The notes beneath the pieces are model-generated. The model made no database searches. It was given only the letters and a program-made list of their open reading frames with translations, and was not told the DNA's origin. This document shows, one piece after another, positions 1 to 9,460 of a stretch of DNA of 64,000 nt. Made by a program: the position numbers and the translations under genes. The DNA comes from Actinernus sp. WN-2022 (Eukaryota; Cnidaria; Anthozoa; Actiniaria; Actinernidae): NCBI GenBank assembly GCA_030867875.1, contig JAOWCC010000553.1:335001-399000 (forward strand), read 5' to 3'. Within the stretch, counting starts at the first letter, position 1. Each line of letters begins with the position of its first letter.

Positions 1-129
1 AGACAGCCAGATACTGCTGCAATCCATCTCACCTATATCAAGTCCCCTACTAAAAGGCAACAACCTACTGATACCGAAGATGAGATACCCTCATCCCAGC
101 CACCATCTAAGCGTCTTAAGACCACATAG
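1..129 (+). CDS. C-terminal tail of an unidentified ORF, cut by the window edge
   Basis: An open frame enters from the left edge and stops at TAG 127-129. Its last 41 residues are polar and end in a basic PPSKRLKTT tail that resembles a nuclear localisation signal. Codon content looks protein-like, but too little is present to name a family. The next ORF starts 137 bp downstream on the same strand, so this may be the upstream ORF of the same retroelement. This is a weak call. Confidence 0.25.
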   Translation, partial: RQPDTAAIHLTYIKSPTKRQQPTDTEDEIPSSQPPSKRLKTT

Positions 130-265
130 TTTTTCCGTAATATCAGAAACAAGATTGCCAGCTTTGTAACCAGACGGGCTAAACAAAAAAGTCCTGCAAG
201 TCCTGCGGGAACACACCAGCAAATCCATCTGTCCCTACGGTCTCCAGCACTGGCCACAGCCGCAC

Positions 266-913
266 ATGAGACAGGACAGCGAGTTTCAAGTTGAAATGAA
301 CAAGATCTGCCGCAAGGCCCAACAAGATCTTCTGCATCTTAGGGTCAAACAAGGGCGAAACATCAGCACAGATACCGAGACTTTAAACAGCCTCAACAAC
401 CAGCTGAAAACACTATATCCTGACCAGCCGAAGCTAATAACTCATCAGCACAGATACCGAGACTTTAAACAGCCTCAACAGCCAGCTGAAACACTATATC
501 CTGACCAGCCGAAGCTAATAACTCATCAGCAGGTACGATCCGCCACCAATAGATCTAACCACAGGGCGACCAAACCGAACTATGCCAGAAACACGCCAGC
601 CAATCCCACCAATGACATTGGTGCCATCCAAGCCAAGTTCAAAGAATTAGTGTCTATGTTGAAATCATTCAACTCATCCAATGTATTTTCTAGAAACGAA
701 AATAAAGCCAGAGTTGAAACTTACTCAAATGTCTCGTTGACTGACTCATCTTTCGCTAACACAGCGCCGGCTACACCAAATCTTAAAACGACTCTCATCA
801 AACACTGGCATTTTATTGCTAACAATCAAAATCTTAACAGGATATTTTCAGATTCACCGATTGTATCTTACAAGAAAGAAAAATCACTTAATGACTTGTT
901 AGTCAGAGCCTAA
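266..913 (+). pseudogene. Retroelement ORF fragment (region downstream of a reverse transcriptase)
   Basis: The open frame is 215 aa. Its last 40 residues (K-H-W-H-F-I near 784-810, then I-F-S-D-S-P-I-V-S-Y and a closing LNDLLVRA) resemble the segment that follows the reverse transcriptase core in animal non-LTR or Penelope-like proteins, where 'KHW..I...L..IF..PP...Y+...L.D.LVRA' is a recurring pattern. In that family a Cys-containing stretch follows; here a stop comes immediately after LVRA, and similar residues seem to continue in another frame, suggesting a frameshift. The first half is polar and carries an 82-bp internal tandem duplication. No catalytic YxDD box is present. I infer a 5'-truncated relic rather than a working gene; the family assignment is from memory of related sequences. 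Confidence 0.4.
361..523 (+). repeat. 82-bp tandem duplication inside the retroelement ORF
   Basis: Two near-identical copies lie head to tail, starting at 361 and 443 with 'catcagcacagataccgag'. The first has one extra A (ctgaaaac versus ctgaaac), so the reading frame differs between copies. Because the total change keeps the ORF open, the duplicated peptide YPDQPKLITHQ appears twice but its upstream context is read in two frames. Confidence 0.85.
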
Positions 914-2441
914 CTTCCCTCTAATACCAGCACTCTAAAACGAGCCAAGAAGGCGAGGCAGTGACAATATTTACAAACTTTTCTTTCTTCCGAAATTTGC
1001 TTGTTTTCTTTATTTCTTGCACCTATATTCCATGCAAATATTGATTATTTTTCCGCAAAAATCGAAAGAAAACCATTCGCAAAATGTACTTAGCAACCAG
1101 GCCTTCTAAACGATCAACGGCAAAAATACAAAGCGTGAAATAAAAGAGTACCTGAATTTTGCGAATTGGAATGGAAGATAAGTCGTTTTTGTAAAAATTC
1201 ACGCATTCTTTTAGCAAAAATGTTAGTTTTCGACGACATTTAAAAACATATTTATCAAAACTCAAAATCCATGCGTGAAGTTTTTGCAAATTTTATATGG
1301 AATATTTTGACACGAAAATATCTGTATAAAATTCGCAATTGTAGACGTTCAAATAATTTTTCTATTTCTGGTCAGGTGACAATATAGGCGTGATGCGATG
1401 ACGTCATCGACTGAATTGTCTTGGCATGTTTCAGATTTGGTTCAATAAAACCTAATTGATGATAAGTTACAGCCAACTGAATTTTCCCTAGTAACGGCCT
1501 CAAAACCATTTGATTGAATGAATCAGTGCATTGGAGAGCGCTTTTCGAAATGAGTACAGTACCAAATGGTTTCAGCTAATCCGATGTTCGGGAAAACACG
1601 ACTCGACTGACAAGTCTTACAAGTTGCACTTGAATGGCTTCCCTTTCAGCCCGAAATTTGAACCAATGACAACTTGGTGTACTGCGATTCTCATCGGGCA
1701 GAATGACGCAACACATCCGGGACTTATTATACCACCTTAATTAGCTGCCAGCGGCAAATTCGAAAGCGAGTGTCAACAAAGAAAACGGCCCCAAAAGCTG
1801 AAGTAGTGTCAGTGAATCCTCAAATTTCGTCAAATTCACTGGCGTTATACGTATGCTACACACGGCATTTTAAAGACGACATTATAATAAACAATTTGCG
1901 CGCAATAATTGAACTTTGCGGTAAAAGCAAATCATATCCATTCGACAACGAAAGTCCGTGTTTTCAAGATTTATTTGTATGAGAAAAAGCTATTCCTGTG
2001 ACTTCAGCTTGATTTTCTCGTCCAAATCTCGCTCGATTTGTATGCTACAAACGGCAAAAGTTTGCTTAATGTCTCAGTAAACCATGTCTATATTTTGGCA
2101 GAGTTCTGTTGATAATGTTTCATATCGCAGTGAACTTTTCTAGAAGCCATGTTATTGACTGCATGGACTGCGCTCGCCATATTTGGGTTCCAAGCGATTC
2201 GCGGCCGCTCGTTTGAACTGCTGTAACTCCGCCTCCTCTCTACTGGGCGCAATGCCGCTAATTACCTATTGAATTTTCCATGTGGCGCGGGCACTGTTAG
2301 CAAAATTTAAATGCAACTGGAAGGTGTCTAAAAATAAACCACTTTCGTTGCTGGGTAACGGCGTACTAACATATATTTAAAACGGACCGTGCGCAAAACG
2401 TTCTCACATGCTTATCAGTAAATCCTTATCAGTAATTCCAA
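914..2441. other. No recognisable gene
   Basis: AT-rich sequence with only short ORFs (for example 1531-1740 and 1770-1982 on +) that show no motif I recognise. A perfect TGACGTCA (CRE-like) palindrome sits at about 1398-1405. The 1.8-2.0 kb segment reads with plausible codons but has no start, domain or splice context that supports a gene. Confidence 0.4.
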
Positions 2442-2915
2442 ATGTCATCTGTTTACGAAATCCCTGAAATACAGTGCGTTGATCGGGAGCTCTCTTCAGA
2501 GCTCGTAGAACCCCCGATCACGCCTGCATTTCTTCACATAGCTGTCCCTATATGTGGTGTTGAATCGGTGCCGTATCAGCTACAAATCAATGGAGAAGCG
2601 CTCTGGCGCTGGCGGAACATTGGCATGGATCCTGAGCGCATGTTTGATGTTGTGCAAGCTAATGTAAAATGCCTGGGTTATCGCTTTGCTTGTACGTCTC
2701 GTTACCGCATCGGAAACGCCGTTGGAAGGAAGGTTATCTACCTAGAGAAGAAAGAGCGATGCGCAACAAACAACGTACGTCGGCAAAAAATCCGCAGATA
2801 TTTTTGGTCTTCCCTGGCGATTTCCAGAGACGAGATCCAGTCCTTCCCAGTTGACGTAATCCGTCAGTGCGAGACAGAGAGTGCACGTTTGAAAGCAGAG
2901 CTCGAAGGTAAGTGA
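2442..2915 (+). CDS. Unrecognised protein, probable first coding exon
   Basis: The open frame starts at MSSVYEIPEIQC and runs 157 aa. It contains an aromatic/Arg-rich middle (ALWRWRNIGMDPERMF) and a basic segment (KKERCATNNVRRQKIRRYFW), then ends in a heptad-like SARLKAELEG. The sequence GAAG|GTAAGTG at about 2907 is a good splice donor just before the ORF's own stop, so the real exon probably ends there and the ORF overruns into an intron. No signal peptide or membrane segment is visible. The following ORF, with a Cys/His tail, could be its last exon, with 2974-3159 between them. I do not recognise the family. Confidence 0.45.
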   Translation: MSSVYEIPEIQCVDRELSSELVEPPITPAFLHIAVPICGVESVPYQLQINGEALWRWRNIGMDPERMFDVVQANVKCLGYRFACTSRYRIGNAVGRKVIYLEKKERCATNNVRRQKIRRYFWSSLAISRDEIQSFPVDVIRQCETESARLKAELEGK

Positions 2916-3183
2916 ACTTAAATAAGAAGTGTGAACTCGGAAGTAAGTTTAAGTTGTCAATAAGTAAGTCCCGTTGTCAGTTGTGATTGGTGAACTTGTC
3001 TTACAAAAGATTTTTCCCGAAACTGTAGAGAAATCGGGAGAGCTCTACGGATCCATACTGCTGAAGAAGGTCAGCGAAGGAATACAAAGTTTTTGGGATG
3101 TAGGAACGAGACAGAAGCAGCGTCGTCTTAAGGACATACGGTTAGTTTTAAGCGATTAAAATTCCGAACACAAGAACTCGGGT

Positions 3184-3531
3184 TTGATTCTCTCAAAGGT
3201 TCCTGTCGAAACTGAAGTCGTCCTGAAGTTATTACGAATTCGTTTGCAAATGACTTCAAAAGGAATTCAGATGAAAGTGGCACGGGCAGAGGATCAAGCT
3301 GAGAGGAAGAAGTGGATAAAGAGGCAGGTGATCCAGCATACATATGGTGGGGAAGAGTCTGACGACAATGAGGAGGAGGATCCACAGTTAGCGTCTGAAG
3401 CCCAGTCACTCCTCAGTGTGGCTGGAGATGGAATAACTACTATTGTCAGTGGGAAGAAGTGCCGTTGTGGATCAGTTGAACACAAGCGAACGTCCCATAG
3501 GTCATGTCCATTAAACAAGGCAAAGAAATAA
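3184..3531 (+). CDS. ORF with C-terminal Cys/His motif, transposon-associated type
   Basis: The open frame is 115 aa: a basic, helical N-terminal half, then an acidic patch (GGEESDDNEEEDPQ), then a small Cys/His cluster at the C terminus, C-R-C-G-S-x2-H-x5-H-x2-C-P-L-N. Short C-x-C-G-S/T-x2-H-x-R-x-S-H-x2-C-P-L-N tails recur, from memory, in invertebrate transposon and helicase-associated proteins, where they may bind nucleic acid as a zinc knuckle. It lies on the same strand as the ORF at 2442-2915 and may be its terminal exon; the acceptor has not been identified. The start codon shown is the first in frame and is uncertain. A MITE begins 57 bp after the stop. Confidence 0.45.
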   Translation: MILSKVPVETEVVLKLLRIRLQMTSKGIQMKVARAEDQAERKKWIKRQVIQHTYGGEESDDNEEEDPQLASEAQSLLSVAGDGITTIVSGKKCRCGSVEHKRTSHRSCPLNKAKK

Positions 3532-3587
3532 ATAGGGCATATTCAGCAACTGAATAAAAACTGCAGTGGCAAAACGGAACATTCTAC

Positions 3588-3781
3588 TCACAATAGCCCA
3601 CTTTCAATATGTACTTCACACACGAATCAAGACGAGGCTTAGGGGCAGTGACTCAGGTTAACAAAAGAATACATGAAACTTTCATGTTAGTATTCTTCTA
3701 TCACGATTCACTGCGCAAATTTACCCCTAAGCCTCGTATTGAATCGTCTGTGAAGTATATATTGAAAGTGGGCTATTGTGA
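3588..3781. mobile_element. MITE with long terminal inverted repeats
   Basis: The ends are inverted copies of about 55-60 bp: TCACAATAGCCCACTTTCAA at the left and its complement ending GGGCTATTGTGA at the right. The match continues through a stretch containing GAGGCTTAGGGG / CCCCTAAGCCTC. Only about 70 bp lie between the arms, so the unit could fold into a long hairpin and has no coding capacity. Confidence 0.8.
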
Positions 3782-3893
3782 CTGTATCAGTCACAATTTT
3801 AAGCCCTGTCATTGTGGCTATCATGTAACGAAGCTTGCAGGTAAATATCCACCACTATTCACCGACACTGAGGTGAAAAATTGTTTTAGTATG

Positions 3894-4039
3894 TACCACA
3901 CCAGTGAATAGCCAGTGCCAAATAGTCTTTTTTTGTGTGTGACAAATGGACAAAAACTTGTGAGGTAAATAGCACAGGATATTCCGAGGTCGAGTAGCCA
4001 ATCAGAGCACACGAAAAGCACTATTCACTGGTGTGGTAT
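3894..4039. mobile_element. Short MITE with 18-bp terminal inverted repeats
   Basis: TACCACACCAGTGAATAG at the left is inverted as CTATTCACTGGTGTGGTA at the right. The unit is about 146 bp and non-coding, and the flanking TA is compatible with a Tc1/mariner-type target. It lies just outside the left end of the integrase/HECT element. Confidence 0.8.
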
Positions 4040-4089
4040 ATACTAATGGTATTATTCAAATGGCAGGCCTCGTATGTCTGCAGTTTAGT

Positions 4090-4286
4090 CATTCAATGTT
4101 CAATAAATACCATTCAATGTGCAATACATGTCATTCAATGTGCAATTTTTTTTTTCATTCATGTCCACTTTATTTTATTAAAATACTTTTTTATTCAATG
4201 AAGTCTCTACAGGGGCACAATTCACTACTCCACCCGAGCCCCTTAGAACCGCTGACCTGGTTGTTTGCAGTAATGCTAATTACAAA
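4090..4286 (+). repeat. Left terminal inverted repeat with degenerate 21-bp minisatellite
   Basis: About three units of a CATTCAATGTTCAATAAATAC-type repeat (4090-4154) are followed, after a T-rich insertion, by a unique part: TCTCTACAGGGG, CACTACTCCACCCGAGCCCC, TTAGAACCGCTG and TTTGCAG. The reverse complement of 9461-9570 shows the same blocks in the same order (TCCCTACAAGG, CCACTCCCTCTGAGCCCC, TAACCGCTG, CTTGCAG). Both arms place a TTGCAG, a possible splice acceptor, 15-45 bp before an AAATGGCGG start codon, so each arm probably supplies leader or promoter sequence for its gene. Confidence 0.75.
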
Positions 4287-5834
4287 ATGGCGGACCAACA
4301 GTCTGAAGTAACGAACGATCTTTCGAGTTTTTCGATTGAAGAGGAGCTTCCGAGGTTTCTCCATTCATTGATAGACAAAGTTGAAGAAATAGTACATGAT
4401 AATTCAGATTCTGATGAAAATATTCGTATGGTTATTTGTGTAATTGACAAAATAATAAGTATTTTACGATCCTTGTCACAGCAAGATGATGTAAGCGAAG
4501 AGGACAAGCAGGTTTTGGATTCATTAGCCAGTGTGTTCAGTGATATCCTCTCCAGCCTACAGGAACATGTGCTAACCCTCTCTAGAGGACCTTCTGTTAT
4601 TTGTCAGAACAAATGTGGAGTGAGACATGTGGGCAAGCCAGGAAGGCCAGCCTATAACATTTCGTCTGAAGTACTGGAGGACCTTCTTGGGATGGGATTC
4701 ACTTGCGAGAAAATATCTGTGATGTTTGGGGTGTCAAGATGGACAATTTATAGGAGAATTAGAAGTTATGGACTTGAACACTTGAAGACGTTTACATGCA
4801 TTTCAGATGAGGAGTAAGACAACATTGTGAAGGTTTTTTTTAGTCGTAGTGGATCCATGGCAGGACAAACATATATCATGGGATATGTACAGTCCATGGG
4901 ATTAAGAGTGCAAAGGAGCAGAATACGGGAATGTGTTGCTAGGGTAGATCCAGTAAATACTGTATTAAGATGGGGTATGGTTGTTTCTCGACGAAAGTAC
5001 AGTGTCCCCTGGCCCAACTCCCTGTGGCACCTTGATGGCCATCATTCCCTCATACGCTGGGGGCTAGTAATCCATGGATGCATAGATGGGTTTTCTCGAC
5101 GCATAATGTTTCTGAAATGTAGCTCAAACAACCTTTCTGAGACTGTGCTTGGTCACTTTCTTGAAGCAATTGAAAGAGATGGAGACATGTGGCCTTCCCG
5201 CATAAGAGTTGACAGAGGAGTAGAAAATGTGTTGGTGTGTGATACCATGGTAGAGGTACATGTACGTGGGCCGAACAGAGGAAGCTTCATAGCTGGTCCT
5301 TCAACCAGAAATCAGAGGATTGAGCGCCTCTGGCGGGATGTGTTTCGCTGTGTGATACACATGTATTACTACATTTTTTATGGCATGGAACAGTCTGGGC
5401 TCCTTAACCTAGACAACCCCAATCACGTGTTTTCCCTTCACTTGGTATTCATGCCTAGAATCAATAATGCCCTTCATGAATTTACTGAAGCATTCAACCA
5501 TCACAAGATACGGACTGCAAGCAACTGGTCTCCTTATCAGATGTGGCTTAATGGCATGATGCATCAGGATAACCCCTTAGCACAACGTCATTTGGATGAA
5601 GATCCCGACAACATTGAATTTTATGGGGAGGATCCTGATGGTCCTTCACCTTTTGAGGACAGCAACAATAATGTTGTTGTGGATCCAGTTTCAATAAACA
5701 AGGGGGACGACATAGCAAGAGAGGTTTATGAGAGTATTGATCCCATGCGAACTTCAGACCAGATGGGCGTTGATATTTACCAAGATGTTTTGGGACTTGT
5801 TGAGCAAAAAATTGCTGACCTGGATCACACTTGA
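4287..5834 (+). pseudogene. Integrase-like (DD36E) protein with N-terminal HTH, split by an in-frame stop
   Basis: Two open frames, 4287-4817 (176 aa) and the continuation to 5834, lie in the same frame and are separated only by TAA at 4815-4817, so they are one gene of about 515 codons with a nonsense codon after SDEE. The N-terminal part is acidic and helical. Then comes a G-K-P-G-R-P-x-Y motif followed by a helix-turn-helix (VLEDLLGMGFTCEKISVMF), as in DNA-binding regions of transposases. The C-terminal half is an RNase H-fold integrase core: WHLDGHH (first Asp), RVDRGVEN (second Asp) and NQRIERLWRD (Glu), with 58 and 36 residues between the acidic residues. The family normally reads through the SDEE site. 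The start AAAATGGCGG follows the left inverted repeat directly. An acidic, Asn-rich tail ends the protein. It would cut and join element ends in the nucleus. Confidence 0.8.
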
Positions 5835-6280
5835 ATTCTGGCATTATCTCAGCAATGCAAAACCATAATATTGGCAGTGTGGGGTTTGATGAAAATAATG
5901 ACTGCAGTAGGTGATACATTGTATATGTACAGTAGGACCCTGAATTGACATTAACATTTGGGATTGTTGAGAGTGCCCCTGTCATTATTTTTATCTTAAA
6001 AATATTAACGTTCATAATTCAGTATCTCAGCATACCAAGATTTCAGAGGTTTACAGTTCAATATCCAAGTGTTACATTAGGCAAATAACATCCAGGGGTG
6101 GTAGACATTTTGTATAAATTTCTCACATATCCTTGGTAACAGACAGTCACCTCAAATGTCTAGTAAAACCTTTAGTAACTGTGCACCCCCTTGTAAAATT
6201 CCTGGATCTGCCCCAAATCTCTCACTAAAATAATCCAAGGTTTAAAATGTAATCAGTCTAAGCGGGACCTTGAAGAGTAC

Positions 6281-6387
6281 TACAGTCAAACCCCTCCTAA
6301 CGGACACCCCTCGTAAGCGGACACCCCTTGTAAGCGGACACTTTGAGGTGGTCCCAAGGGTGTCCGCTTACGAGGGGTTTGACTGTA
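6281..6387. mobile_element. Short palindromic MITE, 'tacagtcaaacccctc' type
   Basis: TACAGTCAAACCCCTC at the left is inverted as GAGGGGTTTGACTGTA at the right. Inside, CGTAAGCGGACACCCC and its complement GGGTGTCCGCTTACG make most of the 107-bp unit a foldback. The flanking TA suggests a mariner-type target. Confidence 0.8.
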
Positions 6388-6515
6388 ATAAGTATTTGTT
6401 GCATTTAAAACGTCTTTACCGTGTACAATGTGTAAGCTGAGCAATGGTGTTTGCTGAAGACTTATTTGATTAATTGGAAGTTGTAAAAAATACAGAGAAA
6501 ATGTACAGGAGCCAC

Positions 6516-6781
6516 CGTAAAATTCCGAAAGTTAGCTTGGGGCCTAGATTTTTCAAAATACCTTTGGGGGCCTTATATTTGGAAGAGGCTTATATACGGG
6601 AGGGATTTTTATTGGAGGCCTTTTTGTGTCAGTATTGAATTTTTATATAAGCAAATTTTAAAATTAGCCTTTGGGGGCCTATATTTGGGGAGCTTATTAT
6701 TGGAGGGCTTTTTAAGTTTCAAAATTGGGGGCCTATATTTGGGGGACTTATACACGTGGGGCTTATTTTCGGAATTTTACA
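6516..6781. mobile_element. MITE with 15-bp ends and internal GGGGCCTATATTTGGG repeats
   Basis: CGTAAAATTCCGAAA at the left is mirrored by TTTCGGAATTTTACAG at the right. The interior has several degenerate copies of GGGGGCCTATATTTGGGG and GGCTTATT. A related, decayed left end (CTGTAAACTTCCGAAAATAA) recurs at about 25984, so this is a dispersed family. Confidence 0.7.
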
Positions 6782-7648
6782 GTATATTATTTTACCAACT
6801 TTTTGGTTACAGAACTCTAGAACCACCCAATTAGGTTTCTTTTCAGAAGGGGTTTAAAATTTTGTAAATTTCAGTGCTCCTAGAAAATTCCTTAACATTT
6901 GCTTTATTTTCAATTATTATATCAACAAAGCTCAGACCTAAAATCAAACCTTATGTGGGCAAACTGAACTGATATAAAACGGTTTTCAAAATTTGCCACA
7001 ATACAAAGTTGAAACAACAATACATGCATTTCTAACATTATACATGCAAATATAAAATGTGTTCTCCAACCAAAGAACATGTTTTAAAAAAGTGCATATC
7101 GCCCCTGAGATGAGAACAATTTCGAGCTTGAATAAACAAGAATGCTGTTGATTCTGTTTTGATATTAGATTACATAATTATTTTGAGGAAGAAACTGTTT
7201 TCAAAAATATTAGCTGGCTAGTTTGAATGATCTAGAAACTTTTTAAATGAAATACGTACAATTCACATGCTCATTGATGTGTTTGGAAAGTGGAGTTTTG
7301 TTGGGGAGATAAAGAAACTTGAATTATAACAATGTCACTTTCTATGTCATCAAAACCTAATTAGCATAAAACTTTGCCCTAAAATGAAATACACCCAATC
7401 AACATCAATTTTAATCTTTTTCAATTAGCTAGAATTCACCGGATCTTATTCTAGGGGTGGTATGCACTTTACAATTCAAAGAACTAATGCACGGTCATAA
7501 ACATCCTGCTCCTATTTATCAAATGAAAACAGTTAATATCGAACTGTCTCAACATAACTGAAACACAATGATGAAAGCATATCATCAATAGTTCAACATG
7601 TTCGTCATAAAATATTCACCACAGTCAATCCCTAAGTGTCTTGAAAGA

Positions 7649-9460
7649 TCAACCTTTTCCAAAATACTTAGAACCAAATGCATGGTCATATACTTCAAAC
7701 AAACCCTCCTCCGGAGGCTGCTCAACTGTAACACCTGCCACAGGGAGGTACAGGATATTTGGACAGGTTTGGGATGTAGGTAAAAATGACCATTTCACTG
7801 AGCTGTCTGCTCCTCTAAAATGGATTTCTGGATGTGGGTCAAATCCAAACACTGGTTCCTCGCTGCAGCATGTAACAAACTCCAAGATGCTTTCAAGGCA
7901 GATCCTCCCTTCCAACCGTTGTCCTGCTCCAGCTTCTCGGATATATTTCATGAAGCAAGCATAAACTGTCTGCTGAAAGATACAAGCATTGGATCCTTCT
8001 TCTGAAAATTGTGGGGAGAGAAGACTAACAAGGGCTTTTCTTGTTAGAACACTTGCAGGTGATGGACGCAGAAGGTGGAGGAAGGTGGGGAGACTTGAGC
8101 CAATTTTAATCAGTCCAAGTTTATCAAAGCCTTCCTGCAGCTTCAAAACACATGGAGATGGCTCTGTAATATTGAACAGCTGCTCTAATATATCTTCTGG
8201 AATGAACCGTGGGAATGTTCCATTCTGAAGGATGCTCAAAGCCATAATCACCCCAACAATGCAATAATAATCCTCCAGGTGATCTTTCAAGCCACCCTCA
8301 AAATAGTTCGCATTTATTTCTCTTAGGACTAAACGGAAAAATTCCTTTCTTGGACCCCCTGAATCCTTAGCAATTTCTCCATAAAAGGAAACTTCCAGAG
8401 TTTGTCTAAGGTTCTCATCTGCTACCAGCTCAAGCTCTTCTTTTGCACTAGCAAAAACGTTTTGTCTGTTAACCAAGATGAAGTTTGTTTGGGCATCATT
8501 GTAGAACAAAGGGTGTGACTGTTCTAACGGTCTCCCTGTGACTATTTTCTCCTGAGCAACTCTCAAGATTTCCACTGGGTTTTCAATGTTATTGCTCTGG
8601 CAATATGAGATAATTTCTCTAATCACATCTGTGAATAATTGCTCTTTCTCCTGCTCAGTTTCATCATTACCAGTAAGATTTACCACAGGGGCAACAGATG
8701 GTGTGGGACCAGGTATACAGGGGGTTACAGTGGATCGAGTAGAATAACTGGCAACACCAGATACCGGTAAAGCAGAGTCAGTTTTTGTGCATGTTTCTAC
8801 CTTCCGTCTTTTCAGACCACCTCCCTCATGCTCCTCTTCACTTGAAGATTTGTTATCTTGTGACTCAGTGTCAGGACATAACAAACATTCAAAACCATCT
8901 TTCAGTTTTACATAGATGGATCCTTGGCCTGCTAATAACTTGATTTGCTTGAAATTGTATTCGCTTGAATTTACCGGTTTCATCAGTTTTTTTCGGTTAG
9001 CCTTTAAGAACTCGATGTCAGAAGCAGTGACCAGTGGGTATTTGGTGTTCATGGCTTGGGATATTTCACGCCTTACATCTTTTTCTGTAGCACTTGCTCT
9101 TAACTGAATGAATCCCCTCAAAAGGACCGTCTCATCACTGATGACCATGGGGAATTCGTCTTCAGTGTCCTCTTCACATGCAACTAACGCAAACTCAAAT
9201 GCTCGGAGTTCCTGTTCCCGTTTCTTGCTCGACTCCGTTTCTTTTTTTTTTCCGGGTATTGATCGTAGCCTCTCTCTCTGGTTTAACCTTTTATAAAGGC
9301 CGCTTGAAGTCGAAGAACTGATCATACTTCTTGCATTACTTGTCGCTGCAGCAACTGAGGATATAGCAGTAGTCGTAGAGGTAGTTGTCATTCGTGAACA
9401 GAGCTGAGAAGCCTGTTCCAGGCATTTTTGGAGTTCAGAGAAGGTGTTCCTTTCCGCCAT
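7649..9460 (-). CDS. HECT-domain E3 ubiquitin ligase, G2E3-like, carried by the transposon
   Basis: The single open frame is about 603 aa from the preferred start MAERNTF (AAAATGGCGG context); an upstream in-frame Met would add nine residues. Domains in order: a Ser/Thr-rich disordered N terminus with a basic patch, a conserved-looking module (about 90-200, DETVLLRGFIQLRASATEKD), a disordered linker with a basic NLS-like GLKRRKVE, then a HECT domain over roughly the last 250 residues. The HECT hallmarks FYGEIAKDSGGPRKEFF and the catalytic Cys in T-C-P-N-I-L-Y-L-P (about residue 575 of the longer form) are intact. HECT ligases accept ubiquitin on that Cys and pass it to a substrate. No zinc-finger or E2-recruiting extra domain is seen. 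The frame is unbroken, unlike its partner gene. A cargo ligase could modify host repair or silencing proteins; that is inference. Confidence 0.85.
   Translation of the reverse strand: MAERNTFSELQKCLEQASQLCSRMTTTSTTTAISSVAAATSNARSMISSSTSSGLYKRLNQRERLRSIPGKKKETESSKKREQELRAFEFALVACEEDTEDEFPMVISDETVLLRGFIQLRASATEKDVRREISQAMNTKYPLVTASDIEFLKANRKKLMKPVNSSEYNFKQIKLLAGQGSIYVKLKDGFECLLCPDTESQDNKSSSEEEHEGGGLKRRKVETCTKTDSALPVSGVASYSTRSTVTPCIPGPTPSVAPVVNLTGNDETEQEKEQLFTDVIREIISYCQSNNIENPVEILRVAQEKIVTGRPLEQSHPLFYNDAQTNFILVNRQNVFASAKEELELVADENLRQTLEVSFYGEIAKDSGGPRKEFFRLVLREINANYFEGGLKDHLEDYYCIVGVIMALSILQNGTFPRFIPEDILEQLFNITEPSPCVLKLQEGFDKLGLIKIGSSLPTFLHLLRPSPASVLTRKALVSLLSPQFSEEGSNACIFQQTVYACFMKYIREAGAGQRLEGRICLESILEFVTCCSEEPVFGFDPHPEIHFRGADSSVKWSFLPTSQTCPNILYLPVAGVTVEQPPEEGLFEVYDHAFGSKYFGKG

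Larger units (their letters stand above)
5835..7648. other. Intergenic region between the convergent genes
   Basis: AT-rich with no ORF of note on either strand. It presumably holds both 3' untranslated regions and contains the two small inverted-repeat elements listed separately. Confidence 0.5.

Noticed and set aside
3609..3911. 100-aa ORF over the MITE pair
   Set aside because: Lies across inverted-repeat MITE sequence; no protein motif.
5548..6015. 155-aa minus-strand ORF
   Set aside because: Antisense of the integrase acidic tail; Cys/His-rich composition comes from the opposite strand's codons.
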